Shown piece after piece: positions 1 to 7,791 of a DNA stretch of 64,000 bases. A program made the position numbers and the translations under genes. Source of the stretch: Streptomyces bottropensis ATCC 25435. GTDB lineage: Bacteria; Actinomycetota; Actinomycetes; Streptomycetales; Streptomycetaceae. The DNA lies in the NCBI RefSeq assembly GCF_000383595.1, contig NZ_KB911581.1:2050264-2114263 (forward strand), read 5' to 3'. Below the pieces are notes generated by a model that made no database searches, was not told the origin of the DNA, and saw only the letters and a list, made by a program, of their open reading frames with translations. How positions within the stretch are numbered: position 1 is the first letter of the stretch; every line of letters starts with the position of its first letter.

Positions 1-69
1 TCCCACGCCGGTCGCCGCAACCTGTGGCTGAAGGCCATGGACCGGCTGGGACTGGGCTTCGACAGCTGA
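1..69 (+). CDS. 3' end of an unidentified gene
   Basis: The first 22 codons of the window are open in this frame and end with TGA at 67-69. The visible C-terminus is basic then hydrophobic and finishes GLGFDS. The start lies outside the window, so the product cannot be named. I cannot exclude that this is a chance open frame, but the composition is normal for coding sequence here. Confidence 0.5.
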   Translation, partial: SHAGRRNLWLKAMDRLGLGFDS

Positions 70-269
70 GGCGCGGACCGGAATCCCGTGCTCAGCGGGG
101 CGTGAAGGTGTGCGCGTGATCAACGGGCGTACGCCCTGCTGGGCGGTGTTACTCCATTCACCACCAAGAAGTGGTCCGAACCCGCGTAATGCCCGGCCGG
201 AACCTCTGTCTGTGCTCCTGACGCGAAAACCGCGTCCGACGGAGCACTAGAGAGAGGAAGGTCCCTGTC

Positions 270-734
270 ATGACTGGGGCCAAGACGGCGGCCGAGTGGC
301 TGGCATCCGTATCACCGGATCCCGAGGCCTGCCGCTGGGAGTGGGAGCGCAACCCCCTGGGGGTCGCCCTGCTTCCGGCCGGCAGGGCCTGGGACGTGCT
401 GATCCTGCCGGGCCTGCTCGGCTATCCCACCCTCGATGTCCTCACCCGCATCATCGACCGGCCCGGACCCGTGCTCGCCGACTTCGGCGACGACCGCATG
501 GGGTTCTTCGTCCCGCCGGGCACGGCGTCGCGATGGCTCGGCACGGGGGTGCGCAGCGCGGGCGGCGGCACCTGGATCGTGGTGCCGTACCCGGGACGGC
601 AGACCGGCGGAGTCCGCTGGCTGATCCCGCCGGACGGCAGCGGCACCCTCACCGATCCGGCACTGCTCGAACTGGCGATGCACGAGGCGGCGGCGAGCCT
701 CGCCAGGGACGAGGACCGGCAGCCGGGGTACTGA
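270..734 (+). CDS. conserved hypothetical protein, 154 aa
   Basis: ATG start is preceded by a strong ribosome binding site, AGAGAGGAAGG at 251-261. The protein has no signal peptide or membrane segment. It begins with an acidic-aromatic stretch (CRWEWERNP) and then alternates hydrophobic strands with Gly/Pro turns, including WDVLILPGLLGYPTLDVL and a FFVPPGTASRWL segment. This pattern recalls the small actinobacterial proteins related to the N-terminal bifunctional primase-polymerase domain, but no catalytic acidic triad can be identified, so that is only a resemblance. It stands alone, with a hairpin terminator at 752-772 and a convergent gene beyond. Function unknown. Confidence 0.8.
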   Translation: MTGAKTAAEWLASVSPDPEACRWEWERNPLGVALLPAGRAWDVLILPGLLGYPTLDVLTRIIDRPGPVLADFGDDRMGFFVPPGTASRWLGTGVRSAGGGTWIVVPYPGRQTGGVRWLIPPDGSGTLTDPALLELAMHEAAASLARDEDRQPGY

Positions 735-751
735 GGACCGCATGCGGTGAC

Positions 752-772
752 GGCGGCCGTCCCCCGGCCGCC
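752..772. terminator. hairpin terminator between convergent genes
   Basis: GGCGGCCG (752-759) and CGGCCGCC (765-772) form a perfect 8-bp stem with a TCCCC loop, 18 bases after the stop of the 270-734 gene. The sequence is part of a 23-24 base direct repeat: the block at 746-769 recurs with small changes at 780-802. Confidence 0.55.
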
Positions 773-841
773 CGGATGTGGTGACGGCGGCCCTCCCCGG
801 CCACGCGCACCTGTCGGCCGCCCGTGCGGCCGACGCGGACG

Positions 842-1684
842 TCACCCGGGAGGACTCCGGCGTACCCCGGACCACAGCGAGGAGAGCAGCGGCACGCACA
901 CGCACCAGCTCGCCACCACGTCGAGCGGCCAGTGGTAACCCTGGCGCACCAGACCGAAGCCGACCCCGATGTTCACCACGACCGCGAGCACGACGACCGC
1001 ACGGCGCGCGGGGGCGCCGCGCAGCAGGGGCAGCAGGAGCAGGACGGCGGCGCCGTACGCGACGGAGGCGGTCGCGGTGTGGCCGGACGGGTAGAAACCC
1101 GTGCCCGGGCCCATGATCGGCGGACCGGACCGGGCGATGAGCTCCTTCAGCGGGATCACCCAGAGCGGTACGGCGGCCAGCAGGAGCGCGGCCGCGGCGG
1201 ACGGCCGCCACCAGTGCTCCCGGCCGGCGGCACGCGCACGCCACGCGACATACAGCAGGACGAGGGCGAGGACCGGGACGGCGACCGTGATTCCGCCGAG
1301 GTCGGCGAGGAACCGCGTGGGGGCGCCGCGGTGGACGAGCACGTCGCTGAGGCGTTCGTCCGCGCGGGCCAGGGGGCCGTGCGCGAGGATCTGCCAGGTG
1401 ATCAGGGCGAAGAGGAGGGCCGGGGCGCCGACAAGGAGGAGGGCGGCGCGGCGGCCCGGGAGGATGGTCGGCCGTCCTCGAACAGGGGGGGTGGTTCGAG
1501 GACGGCCGTCCGGATCGGTGTGCCGCACGCCCCGGGGGGTTTGGGACGGGCGGCCATCCGATCGGTGAGGAGATCCGGAGCCGGAAGCTCCGGGTGTGTG
1601 CGCGAGGGCACGACCAGGGCGAAGCTGGGGAGGCCCCGACCCGGTGTCACCCACAGTCCCCTGCGGGCGGGGTGTATCTCTCAT
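842..1684 (-). CDS. PAP2-family membrane phosphatase
   Basis: Integral membrane phosphatase of the phosphatidate phosphatase/PAP2 superfamily, probably acting on lipid phosphates such as undecaprenyl or phosphatidyl pyro/monophosphates at the outer membrane face. With the ATG at 1684 (280 aa) several hydrophobic segments follow residue 80. Motif 1 is K180-E-L-I-A-R185 followed by SGPP. Motif 2 is PSGH at 199-202. The third motif keeps H251 and D255 (GYHWPLDV), but the usual Ser-Arg pair is Gly-Leu here. The first 70 residues are Pro/Gly/Arg-rich and contain a 15-bp inverted repeat (1469-1508). The true start is therefore uncertain: GTG codons at 1526-1528 (residue 53) or codon 11 are alternatives. 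Substrate unknown. Confidence 0.8.
   Translation of the reverse strand: MRDTPRPQGTVGDTGSGPPQLRPGRALAHTPGASGSGSPHRSDGRPSQTPRGVRHTDPDGRPRTTPPVRGRPTILPGRRAALLLVGAPALLFALITWQILAHGPLARADERLSDVLVHRGAPTRFLADLGGITVAVPVLALVLLYVAWRARAAGREHWWRPSAAAALLLAAVPLWVIPLKELIARSGPPIMGPGTGFYPSGHTATASVAYGAAVLLLLPLLRGAPARRAVVVLAVVVNIGVGFGLVRQGYHWPLDVVASWCVCVPLLSSLWSGVRRSPPG
1469..1508. repeat. 15-bp perfect inverted repeat near the 5' end of the PAP2 gene
   Basis: CGGCCGTCCTCGAAC at 1469-1483 and its exact reverse complement at 1494-1508 are separated by 10 bases containing a G7 run. It lies inside the predicted low-complexity N-terminus of the PAP2 protein, upstream of its first membrane segment. It may be a 5'-leader hairpin if translation really begins later, or an operator. 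It is not followed by a T tract. Confidence 0.6.
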
Positions 1685-1873
1685 CTGCTCCAGAACCTAC
1701 GACAGGGGACGCGGCCACGACAGCCGGAATCGCGACCCGCCATGCACCTTGCACACCTTCTTCACGCGCTCCGACGCTTGTCCACAGGGACCGGAATCCG
1801 GGAGGAGATTCCGCTTCCGGGTTCAGGTCCCTTGACGCGTGGGACGCCGGAGGCGGACGGGGCATTCCGTATG

Positions 1874-1900
1874 CGGGTGCCCCGTGAGAAGGGGCGCCCG
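1874..1900. terminator. hairpin downstream of gabT
   Basis: CGGGTGCCCC (1874-1883) pairs with GGGGCGCCCG (1891-1900) across a 7-base loop, with one G-T wobble. It lies 18 bases beyond the gabT stop on the minus strand, the expected place for its terminator. Confidence 0.5.
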
Positions 1901-1917
1901 GCACCGTGCCGCGTGGG

Positions 1918-3252
1918 TCAGACGCGGGTGAACGCCTGCTCGATGATGTCCAGGCCCTCGTTCAGGAGGTCCTCGCCGATGACGAGCGGCGGCAGGAAAC
2001 GCAGCACGTTGCCGTAGGTGCCGCAGGTCAGGACCAGCAGGCCCTCCTGGTGGCAGGCCTTCGCCAGCGCGGCGGTCGCCTCCGGGTTCGGCTCCTTCGT
2101 CGTACGGTCCTTGACCAGCTCGATGGCGATCATGGCACCGCGGCCGCGGATGTCGCCGATCAGGTCGAACTTCTCGGCCATGGCGGTGAGGCGGGCCTTC
2201 ATCGTCGCCTCGATGCTCTTCGCCCGGGCGTTGAGGTCGAGCTCCTTCATCGTCTCGATCGAGCCGAGGGCGCCCGCACAGGCGACGGGGTTGCCGCCGT
2301 AGGTGCCGCCGAGGCCGCCCGCGTGCGCCGCGTCCATGATCTCCGCGCGGCCGGTGACGGCGGCGAGCGGGAGGCCGCCGGCGATGCCCTTGGCGGTGGT
2401 GATCAGGTCCGGGACGATGCCCTCGTCCTCACAGGCGAACCACTGGCCGGTGCGGCAGAAGCCCGACTGGATCTCGTCGGCGACGAAGACGATGCCGTTG
2501 TCGGAGGCGAACTTGTTGATGGCCGGCAGGAAGCCCTTGGCGGGCTCGATGAAGCCGCCCTCGCCGAGCACCGGCTCGATGATGATCGCGGCCACGTTCT
2601 CCGCGCCGACCTGCTTGGCGATCTGGTCGATCGCCTGCGCGGCGGCCTCGGGGCCGGCGTTGTCCGGACCGGTCGGCCAGCGGTAGCCGTAGGCGACGGG
2701 CACGCGGTACACCTCGGGCGCGAACGGGCCGAAGCCGTGCTTGTACGGCATGTTCTTCGCCGTCAGCGCCATCGTGAGGTTGGTGCGGCCGTGGTAGCCG
2801 TGGTCGAAGACGACCACGGCCTGCCGCTTGGTGTACGACCGGGCGATCTTCACCGCGTTCTCGACGGCCTCGGCGCCGCTGTTGAACAGCGCGGACTTCT
2901 TGGCGTGGTCGCCCGGGGTCAGCTCGGCGAGGGCCTCGGCGACGGCGACGTAGCCCTCGTACGGGGTGACCATGAAACAGGTGTGCGTGAAGTCCTGGAG
3001 CTGGGCGGTGGCCCGGCGGACCACGGCCTCGGCGCTGGCGCCGACGCTCGTGACGGCGATGCCCGAGCCGAAGTCGATCAGCCGGTTGCCGTCGACGTCC
3101 TCGATGATGCCGCCGCCCGCGCGCGCGGTGAACACCGGCAGCACCGACCCCACCCCCGCCGCGACCGCGGCGACACGACGGGCCTGCAGCTCCTGGGACT
3201 TCGGTCCGGGGATGGCGGTGACTACGCGGCGCTCCTGGGGAAGTGCGCTCAT
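1918..3252 (-). CDS. gabT: 4-aminobutyrate aminotransferase
   Basis: PLP-dependent class III aminotransferase of 444 aa, the usual family length. It transfers the amino group of GABA to 2-oxoglutarate, giving succinate semialdehyde and glutamate. Visible landmarks are the PLP phosphate-binding segment NSGAEAVENAVK (about 124-135), the aspartate of VADE (D259) that contacts the pyridine nitrogen, and the Schiff-base lysine K288 in TTAKGIAGG. The start ATG has AGGAG six to seven bases upstream. The gene is divergent from the membrane ATPase gene; an inverted repeat TGTCC-N5-GGACA lies upstream. The aldehyde dehydrogenase at 7792 is a plausible partner for oxidising the semialdehyde, and the PucR regulator at 5795 a plausible controller; both are inferences from neighbourhood. 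Confidence 0.95.
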   Translation of the reverse strand: MSALPQERRVVTAIPGPKSQELQARRVAAVAAGVGSVLPVFTARAGGGIIEDVDGNRLIDFGSGIAVTSVGASAEAVVRRATAQLQDFTHTCFMVTPYEGYVAVAEALAELTPGDHAKKSALFNSGAEAVENAVKIARSYTKRQAVVVFDHGYHGRTNLTMALTAKNMPYKHGFGPFAPEVYRVPVAYGYRWPTGPDNAGPEAAAQAIDQIAKQVGAENVAAIIIEPVLGEGGFIEPAKGFLPAINKFASDNGIVFVADEIQSGFCRTGQWFACEDEGIVPDLITTAKGIAGGLPLAAVTGRAEIMDAAHAGGLGGTYGGNPVACAGALGSIETMKELDLNARAKSIEATMKARLTAMAEKFDLIGDIRGRGAMIAIELVKDRTTKEPNPEATAALAKACHQEGLLVLTCGTYGNVLRFLPPLVIGEDLLNEGLDIIEQAFTRV

Positions 3253-3359
3253 GAGGGGCTCCTGGGGGTCTTACTGACGCTTGCCTTCTTTTACTCGCAG
3301 GCTAGGACCGGGAAGGAACACTGGGCATGCTCCATGTGGGCGTTGTTGGCGACTCCGCT

Positions 3360-3374
3360 TGTCCTTGATGGACA
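3360..3374. promoter_or_regulatory. inverted repeat, candidate operator upstream of gabT
   Basis: TGTCC-TTGAT-GGACA is a perfect interrupted palindrome in the 274-bp divergent region between gabT and the membrane ATPase gene, about 110 bases upstream of the gabT start. Its size suits a dimeric regulator, but no assignment to a protein is possible from sequence alone. Confidence 0.35.
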
Positions 3375-3526
3375 TGGCGCGTTGTCGGAGGTGAATCAGT
3401 GACCAGTGAGTCACGGACAGGCCGCTTCCTGGCCCGCCCGGCCACGTAAGCGGTGAACTCCCCTTGCGAGGGCGTTAGATTGGCTCGCTGATGGTGGACG
3501 GAACGGCTGGTCAGGGGGCAAGCGCG

Positions 3527-5659
3527 ATGGACAGCGACGGGACGCGGGACGCGCGGGGCACGCATGCGAATCCTGTGCCGCGCCCGGCGGGGCCACCCGA
3601 GGGGCCCACGATGCCCCCTCGGCCCGCGCGTGCACCAGGGGTTCCTCCGATGCCGGACGGGTCTTCCTTCCTCGAGTGGCTGCGGGCACCGAGACCGGAC
3701 GCCGCACCAGGCGTTTGGCGGTTCGGACACACGCCCCGTCCCGACGAGGAGCCCGAGGAGATTCCCAAACGCCAGCTCATCGGCGGGGCTCTCATCGCTT
3801 TCCTGGTGGGATGGCTCGTCTGGTCATTGCTGCAGAACGGCTACCTCGGCTACTGGTGGTGGATCCCGCTCGACCTGATCGCGCCCGACTCCTGGCAAGG
3901 CGGCTCCGGTGAGGGTGGTCAGGTCGGTACCTTCATCCTGTATCGGGGCTACGAGCTGCTCGTGGCGCTGCTGATCCTGATCGCGGTGGCCAGGCTGGGT
4001 CGCTGGGGCGAGGTCTGGCGCCGTTTCGTCTCACCCCGGCTGCGCGGTCGGCCGCCGGAGCGGACGGCCCTCGCCGATCAGGACGACCCCGCCCAGTGGA
4101 ACCAGCTTCGCCAGGCCGGGGCCCTCGACGCCGCCGAGCGGCTGGTCGTGGAGGGGGCCGCCGGGCTCATGCGGGACGTGGATCATGCGCGGATCATGCG
4201 GGCGTGGCAGGGCGTGCGCAGCGGGCGGCACAGCCTGGCGACGTTCACCGGCGCGGTCCTGAAGGACGGTGCGGCGGCGTGTCTGCACCCGTCCGGGGAG
4301 CGGGACCTGCCTGCCCGGCTCGCCCGGCACGACCTGGTCACCGGCCAGGTCCGCCTGGGCGGCACCGTCGACGACCCGCGCAACCCCTACGCCTACCGGG
4401 GCACGGGCCTCGCCCTGGGCCCCGACCTGCTCGGCACGTCCCTGCTCGCCGTCGGACCCGCCGGATCGGGCAAGACCGGCAGCGTGGTCTGGCCCGTCGC
4501 CGAGTCGCTGTGTCTGCACGCGCTCGCCGGGCGGGCCGCGGTGGTGGTCGTGGGGGCGGCGGGAGCGGGCCTCGGGCCGGCCGACGCGTACGACGTCGTG
4601 GTGCGGATCGGGAACCCGGAGTCCGTCTACGACCTCGACCTCTACGGGGGGACCACGGACCCCGACGAGGCCGCGGCCGTCCTCGCGGAGGCGCTCGTTG
4701 GCGACCTGGCCGACCCGCACCCCGGCGGCGACAGCCGGCGCTCCACCACCGTCCTCGCCCAGCTGCTCGGCCCGTACCGCGCGGTGCACGGGCGGTTCCC
4801 CTCGGTGCCGCAGCTGCGCCAGCTGCTCGACGGCTCACCCGGCCCGCTGGGCGAGCTGCGCAAGGGCCTCCAGGCCGCCGGACAGGAGTCCCTGCTGCGC
4901 GAGCTGGACGCGCGGGAACGCCAGCTCGGGCACCCCGGGGACGTCGGTTCCGTTCTCGCCGACCGGGTCGCGCTCCTCGACCGGCCCGCCTTCGCCACGT
5001 TCTTCGACACCTCAGGCCAGTCCCGGCCGTTCTCCCTGCGCGCCCTCGACCACCCGGTACGGGTCCGTATCGACCTCCCCGAGCGCGGCCACTCCGACGC
5101 CTCGCGCATCCTGGCGCGGCTGGTGCTCGCGCAGTTCACCGCGAGCGTCGCCGTCCGGGAGGACCGGTCGCTGTTCGCCTGCCTCGTGCTGGACGACGCC
5201 ACCGGGGTCGTCACGCCGGAGGCCGTCCGCGGCATCCAGCGGCTGCGCTCGACCAACGCGGGCACGGTCCTCACCCTCCGCACCCTCGACGACGTGCCCC
5301 GGCCACTGCGCGGGCCGCTTCTCGGCGCCACCGGCTGCCGGATGGCGCTGTCCGGGCTCACCCCGTGGGACGGGCAGGACTTCGCCGAGGTCTGGGGCAA
5401 GGAGTGGACCGAGGCGCGGGACGTCACCGACCGGCAGATCATCGCCGACTCCCCGGCGGGCAAGGCCTGGCACGCGCTGCGCCGGATGATCACCGGCCAC
5501 GCGCCGACCGCGCGCGCCGTGACCGTACGGCAGGTCGAGCGGGAGCGCTGGTCCGCCTCCGAACTGGCGCACGGCGTGCCGCCGGGCCACGCGGTGCTGT
5601 CGCTGACGACCGTGCGGGGCGAGCACGCGCCGCCGCTGCTGGTGGATCTGCGGGGCTGA
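3527..5659 (+). CDS. membrane-anchored P-loop ATPase of unknown role
   Basis: The protein (710 aa from this start) opens with a Pro/Arg-rich cytoplasmic stretch. Two hydrophobic segments follow, LIGGALIAFLVGWLVWSLL and YELLVALLILIAVARL, and then a soluble nucleotide-binding domain. Walker A is GPAGSGKT with K316; a Walker B-like strand is FACLVLDDATGVV. The layout (N-terminal membrane anchor plus cytoplasmic ATPase) resembles VirD4/TraG- and FtsK-type coupling ATPases, but recognition domains of those families are not obvious. The ATG at 3527 has AGGGGG eight to nine bases upstream and is preferred to the ATG at 3491. A PucR regulator gene follows 135 bases downstream on the same strand. Confidence 0.8.
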   Translation: MDSDGTRDARGTHANPVPRPAGPPEGPTMPPRPARAPGVPPMPDGSSFLEWLRAPRPDAAPGVWRFGHTPRPDEEPEEIPKRQLIGGALIAFLVGWLVWSLLQNGYLGYWWWIPLDLIAPDSWQGGSGEGGQVGTFILYRGYELLVALLILIAVARLGRWGEVWRRFVSPRLRGRPPERTALADQDDPAQWNQLRQAGALDAAERLVVEGAAGLMRDVDHARIMRAWQGVRSGRHSLATFTGAVLKDGAAACLHPSGERDLPARLARHDLVTGQVRLGGTVDDPRNPYAYRGTGLALGPDLLGTSLLAVGPAGSGKTGSVVWPVAESLCLHALAGRAAVVVVGAAGAGLGPADAYDVVVRIGNPESVYDLDLYGGTTDPDEAAAVLAEALVGDLADPHPGGDSRRSTTVLAQLLGPYRAVHGRFPSVPQLRQLLDGSPGPLGELRKGLQAAGQESLLRELDARERQLGHPGDVGSVLADRVALLDRPAFATFFDTSGQSRPFSLRALDHPVRVRIDLPERGHSDASRILARLVLAQFTASVAVREDRSLFACLVLDDATGVVTPEAVRGIQRLRSTNAGTVLTLRTLDDVPRPLRGPLLGATGCRMALSGLTPWDGQDFAEVWGKEWTEARDVTDRQIIADSPAGKAWHALRRMITGHAPTARAVTVRQVERERWSASELAHGVPPGHAVLSLTTVRGEHAPPLLVDLRG

Positions 5660-5794
5660 ACGGCGGGCCGCAGTGCCGGTCGGTTCCAGCCGATCGGTGT
5701 GCGGTGCGGAGGGCTCCTGACCGTACGGTGAGGCAGAATCGGGGCAGGCCGTTCATACGCGGCGGCCAAAAGCCCCCGTCGACGTGAAGGTCCC

Positions 5795-7417
5795 ATGCCC
5801 CCCACGCTCGCCTCGCTCGTCCACCACTCCACGCTCAAGCTGACCGTGCGGGCGGGGGAGGACCGCCTGGACGTACCGGTGCGCTGGGCGCACGCCAGTG
5901 AGCTGGCCGACCCCGTGCCGTACATGGAGGGCGGGGAGCTGCTGCTGATCACCGCGCTGAAACTGGACGCGGAGGACCCGGAGGCGATGCGGCGCTATGT
6001 ACGCCGGTTGGTGGGCGCCGGGGTCGTCGGGCTCGGTTTCGCCGTCGGGGTGCACTACGAGGACATCCCCGAGGCGCTCGTCGCGGCGGCCGAGAGGGAG
6101 GGGCTGCCCCTGCTCGAAGTGCCCCGGCGTACGCCCTTCCTCGCCATCAGCAAGGCCGTGTCGGCCGCCATCGCCGCCGAGCAGTACCGGGCGGTCACGG
6201 CGGGGTTCGCCGCCCAGCGGGAACTCACCCGGCAGGCGTTGACCGACGGCCCCGAGGGGCTGCTCGGCGCGCTCGCCGGGCAGGTCGACGGGTGGGCAGC
6301 CCTGTACGACGCCTCCGGCGCGGTCGTCGCGGTGGCGCCCGAGTGGGCGGAGCGGCGGGCCGGCCGGCTCATCGCCGACGTCGAACGGCTGCGCGACCGG
6401 CCCGCGCCGGCCAGCGCGGTCGTCGGCGGCGAGGACCGCGTCGAACTGCACTCGCTCGGCGGCGGACGCCGAGCCCGTGCCGCCCTCGCCGTCGGGACGG
6501 CGGCGGCCCTCGGCACGGCCGAGCGGTACGCCGTGCACTCCGCGATCGCCCTGCTGACCCTCACCACGGAGCGGTCGCGTCCGCTGCACGCCGCCGAGCA
6601 GCGGATCGGCGCGGCGGTGCTGCGGATGCTGCTGGCCGGAGAGTGCGACCATGCGCGCGCCGTCGCCGGGGATCTGTACGGGGAGCTGCTGGACGCTCCC
6701 TTCCGGCTGATCCTCGCGGAGTCCACCTCGTCGTCGGTCGCCACCGGCCCGGGGGGTGACCTGCTCGGACAGCTCGTCGAGGTCGTGGAGGCGGCCGCCG
6801 CGCGGGCCGGGGAGGCGGTGCTCGTCGTGCCCGACGGGGAGCGGCTGGTGGTGCTCGCCGTGGACGGGGGTGCGGCCGTGGACGCGTGCGGGGCGTTCGC
6901 GGTGGAGCTGGAGACGGCGCGGGCGGCCGGGCGGGAACCGGTGTCCGGGGGCGGCTCCGTCCCCGTCCCCGTTTCCGTCGACGAGGAGGAACTCGTCGTC
7001 GGGCTGTCCGCGCCCGCCGGGCCGATCGCGGCCGCCGCCGCGTACAAGCAGGCCGAGCAGGCGCTGGCCGTGGCCCGGAGACGGGGGCGGTGTCTCGTCG
7101 AGCACGAGGAGCTGGCGGCGGGGTCCGTGTTGCCGTTGCTCGGTGACGATGCGGTGCGGGCGTTCGCGGACAGTCTGCTGCGGCCGCTTCGTGAGCACGA
7201 CGCGACCGGGCGGGGGGATCTTGTCGCTTCGCTGCGGGCGTGGTTGTCGCGGCATGGGCAGTGGGACGCGGCTGCCGCGGATCTGGGGGTGCACCGGCAT
7301 ACGTTGCGCTATCGGATGCGGCGGGTGGAGGAGATCGTGGGGCGGTCGCTCGATGATCCCGATGTGCGGATGGAGTTGTGGCTGGCGTTGAAGGCGACCG
7401 CTGCCGCGGGGGAGTAA
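5795..7417 (+). CDS. PucR-family transcriptional regulator
   Basis: 540-aa regulator with the family architecture. The N-terminal PucR sensory domain covers roughly residues 1-130 (ADPVPYMEGGELLLITAL is the typical signature). A GGDEF-like middle region follows. The C-terminal helix-turn-helix is at about 480-533 (WDAAAADLGVHRHTLRYRMRRVEEI). Members of this family control purine, amine and GABA catabolism. With gabT and an aldehyde dehydrogenase on either side, control of amine breakdown is a reasonable inference. Start is ATG with AAGGTCC just upstream. The last 250 bases of the gene have noticeably lower third-position GC than the rest. Confidence 0.88.
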   Translation: MPPTLASLVHHSTLKLTVRAGEDRLDVPVRWAHASELADPVPYMEGGELLLITALKLDAEDPEAMRRYVRRLVGAGVVGLGFAVGVHYEDIPEALVAAAEREGLPLLEVPRRTPFLAISKAVSAAIAAEQYRAVTAGFAAQRELTRQALTDGPEGLLGALAGQVDGWAALYDASGAVVAVAPEWAERRAGRLIADVERLRDRPAPASAVVGGEDRVELHSLGGGRRARAALAVGTAAALGTAERYAVHSAIALLTLTTERSRPLHAAEQRIGAAVLRMLLAGECDHARAVAGDLYGELLDAPFRLILAESTSSSVATGPGGDLLGQLVEVVEAAAARAGEAVLVVPDGERLVVLAVDGGAAVDACGAFAVELETARAAGREPVSGGGSVPVPVSVDEEELVVGLSAPAGPIAAAAAYKQAEQALAVARRRGRCLVEHEELAAGSVLPLLGDDAVRAFADSLLRPLREHDATGRGDLVASLRAWLSRHGQWDAAAADLGVHRHTLRYRMRRVEEIVGRSLDDPDVRMELWLALKATAAAGE

Positions 7418-7791
7418 GGCGTACTTTTCCGCCCCCGCCGCCCCTACCCGTCCCTCCCCAGGGGCTGCGCCCCTTCGACCCCCAGCCGCGGGTCCGGTGG
7501 GGGCTGGTCGCGCAGTTCCCCGCGCCCTTGAAGAGCAGGGGCTGCGCCCACTGCTCTTCAAGGGCGCGGGGCCGCAGCAGCACTCGGGTCCTCAGGGGCG
7601 CGGGGAAGCGCGCGAGGAGCCCCACCGGCCCGCAGCCGCTTCACCACCCCACCCCAGGCCGATCCACCCCTCCAATCCGGCGCACCCCCCAGCCGTAGTC
7701 ATACGTGCCGGACAAGCGCCCCCTCGCCGTCCCGGCTCTACCGTGGAGCCGGAAGACGACATGTGTACCCACCGAAGGGCCGGGAACGACT
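7418..7791. other. gene-free stretch with dispersed palindromic repeat
   Basis: This 374-base gap between pucR and the aldehyde dehydrogenase gene contains no convincing ORF. Its main content is a long hairpin of the GGGGCGCGGGG repeat family (7518-7571) plus a second partial copy near 7594-7612. The right-hand 150 bases should carry the dehydrogenase promoter, but I could not identify clear -35/-10 elements. Confidence 0.6.
7518..7571. repeat. 21-bp-stem palindrome, GGGGCGCGGGG repeat family
   Basis: Arms at 7518-7538 and 7551-7571 are exact reverse complements (21 bp). The 12-base loop itself can form GGG-CTGCG-CCC. The left flank GGTCGCGCAGTTCCCCGCGCCC is the same sequence seen near 16411-16433. 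It could act as a bidirectional terminator, but it does not sit directly after pucR (100 bases away). Confidence 0.75.
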
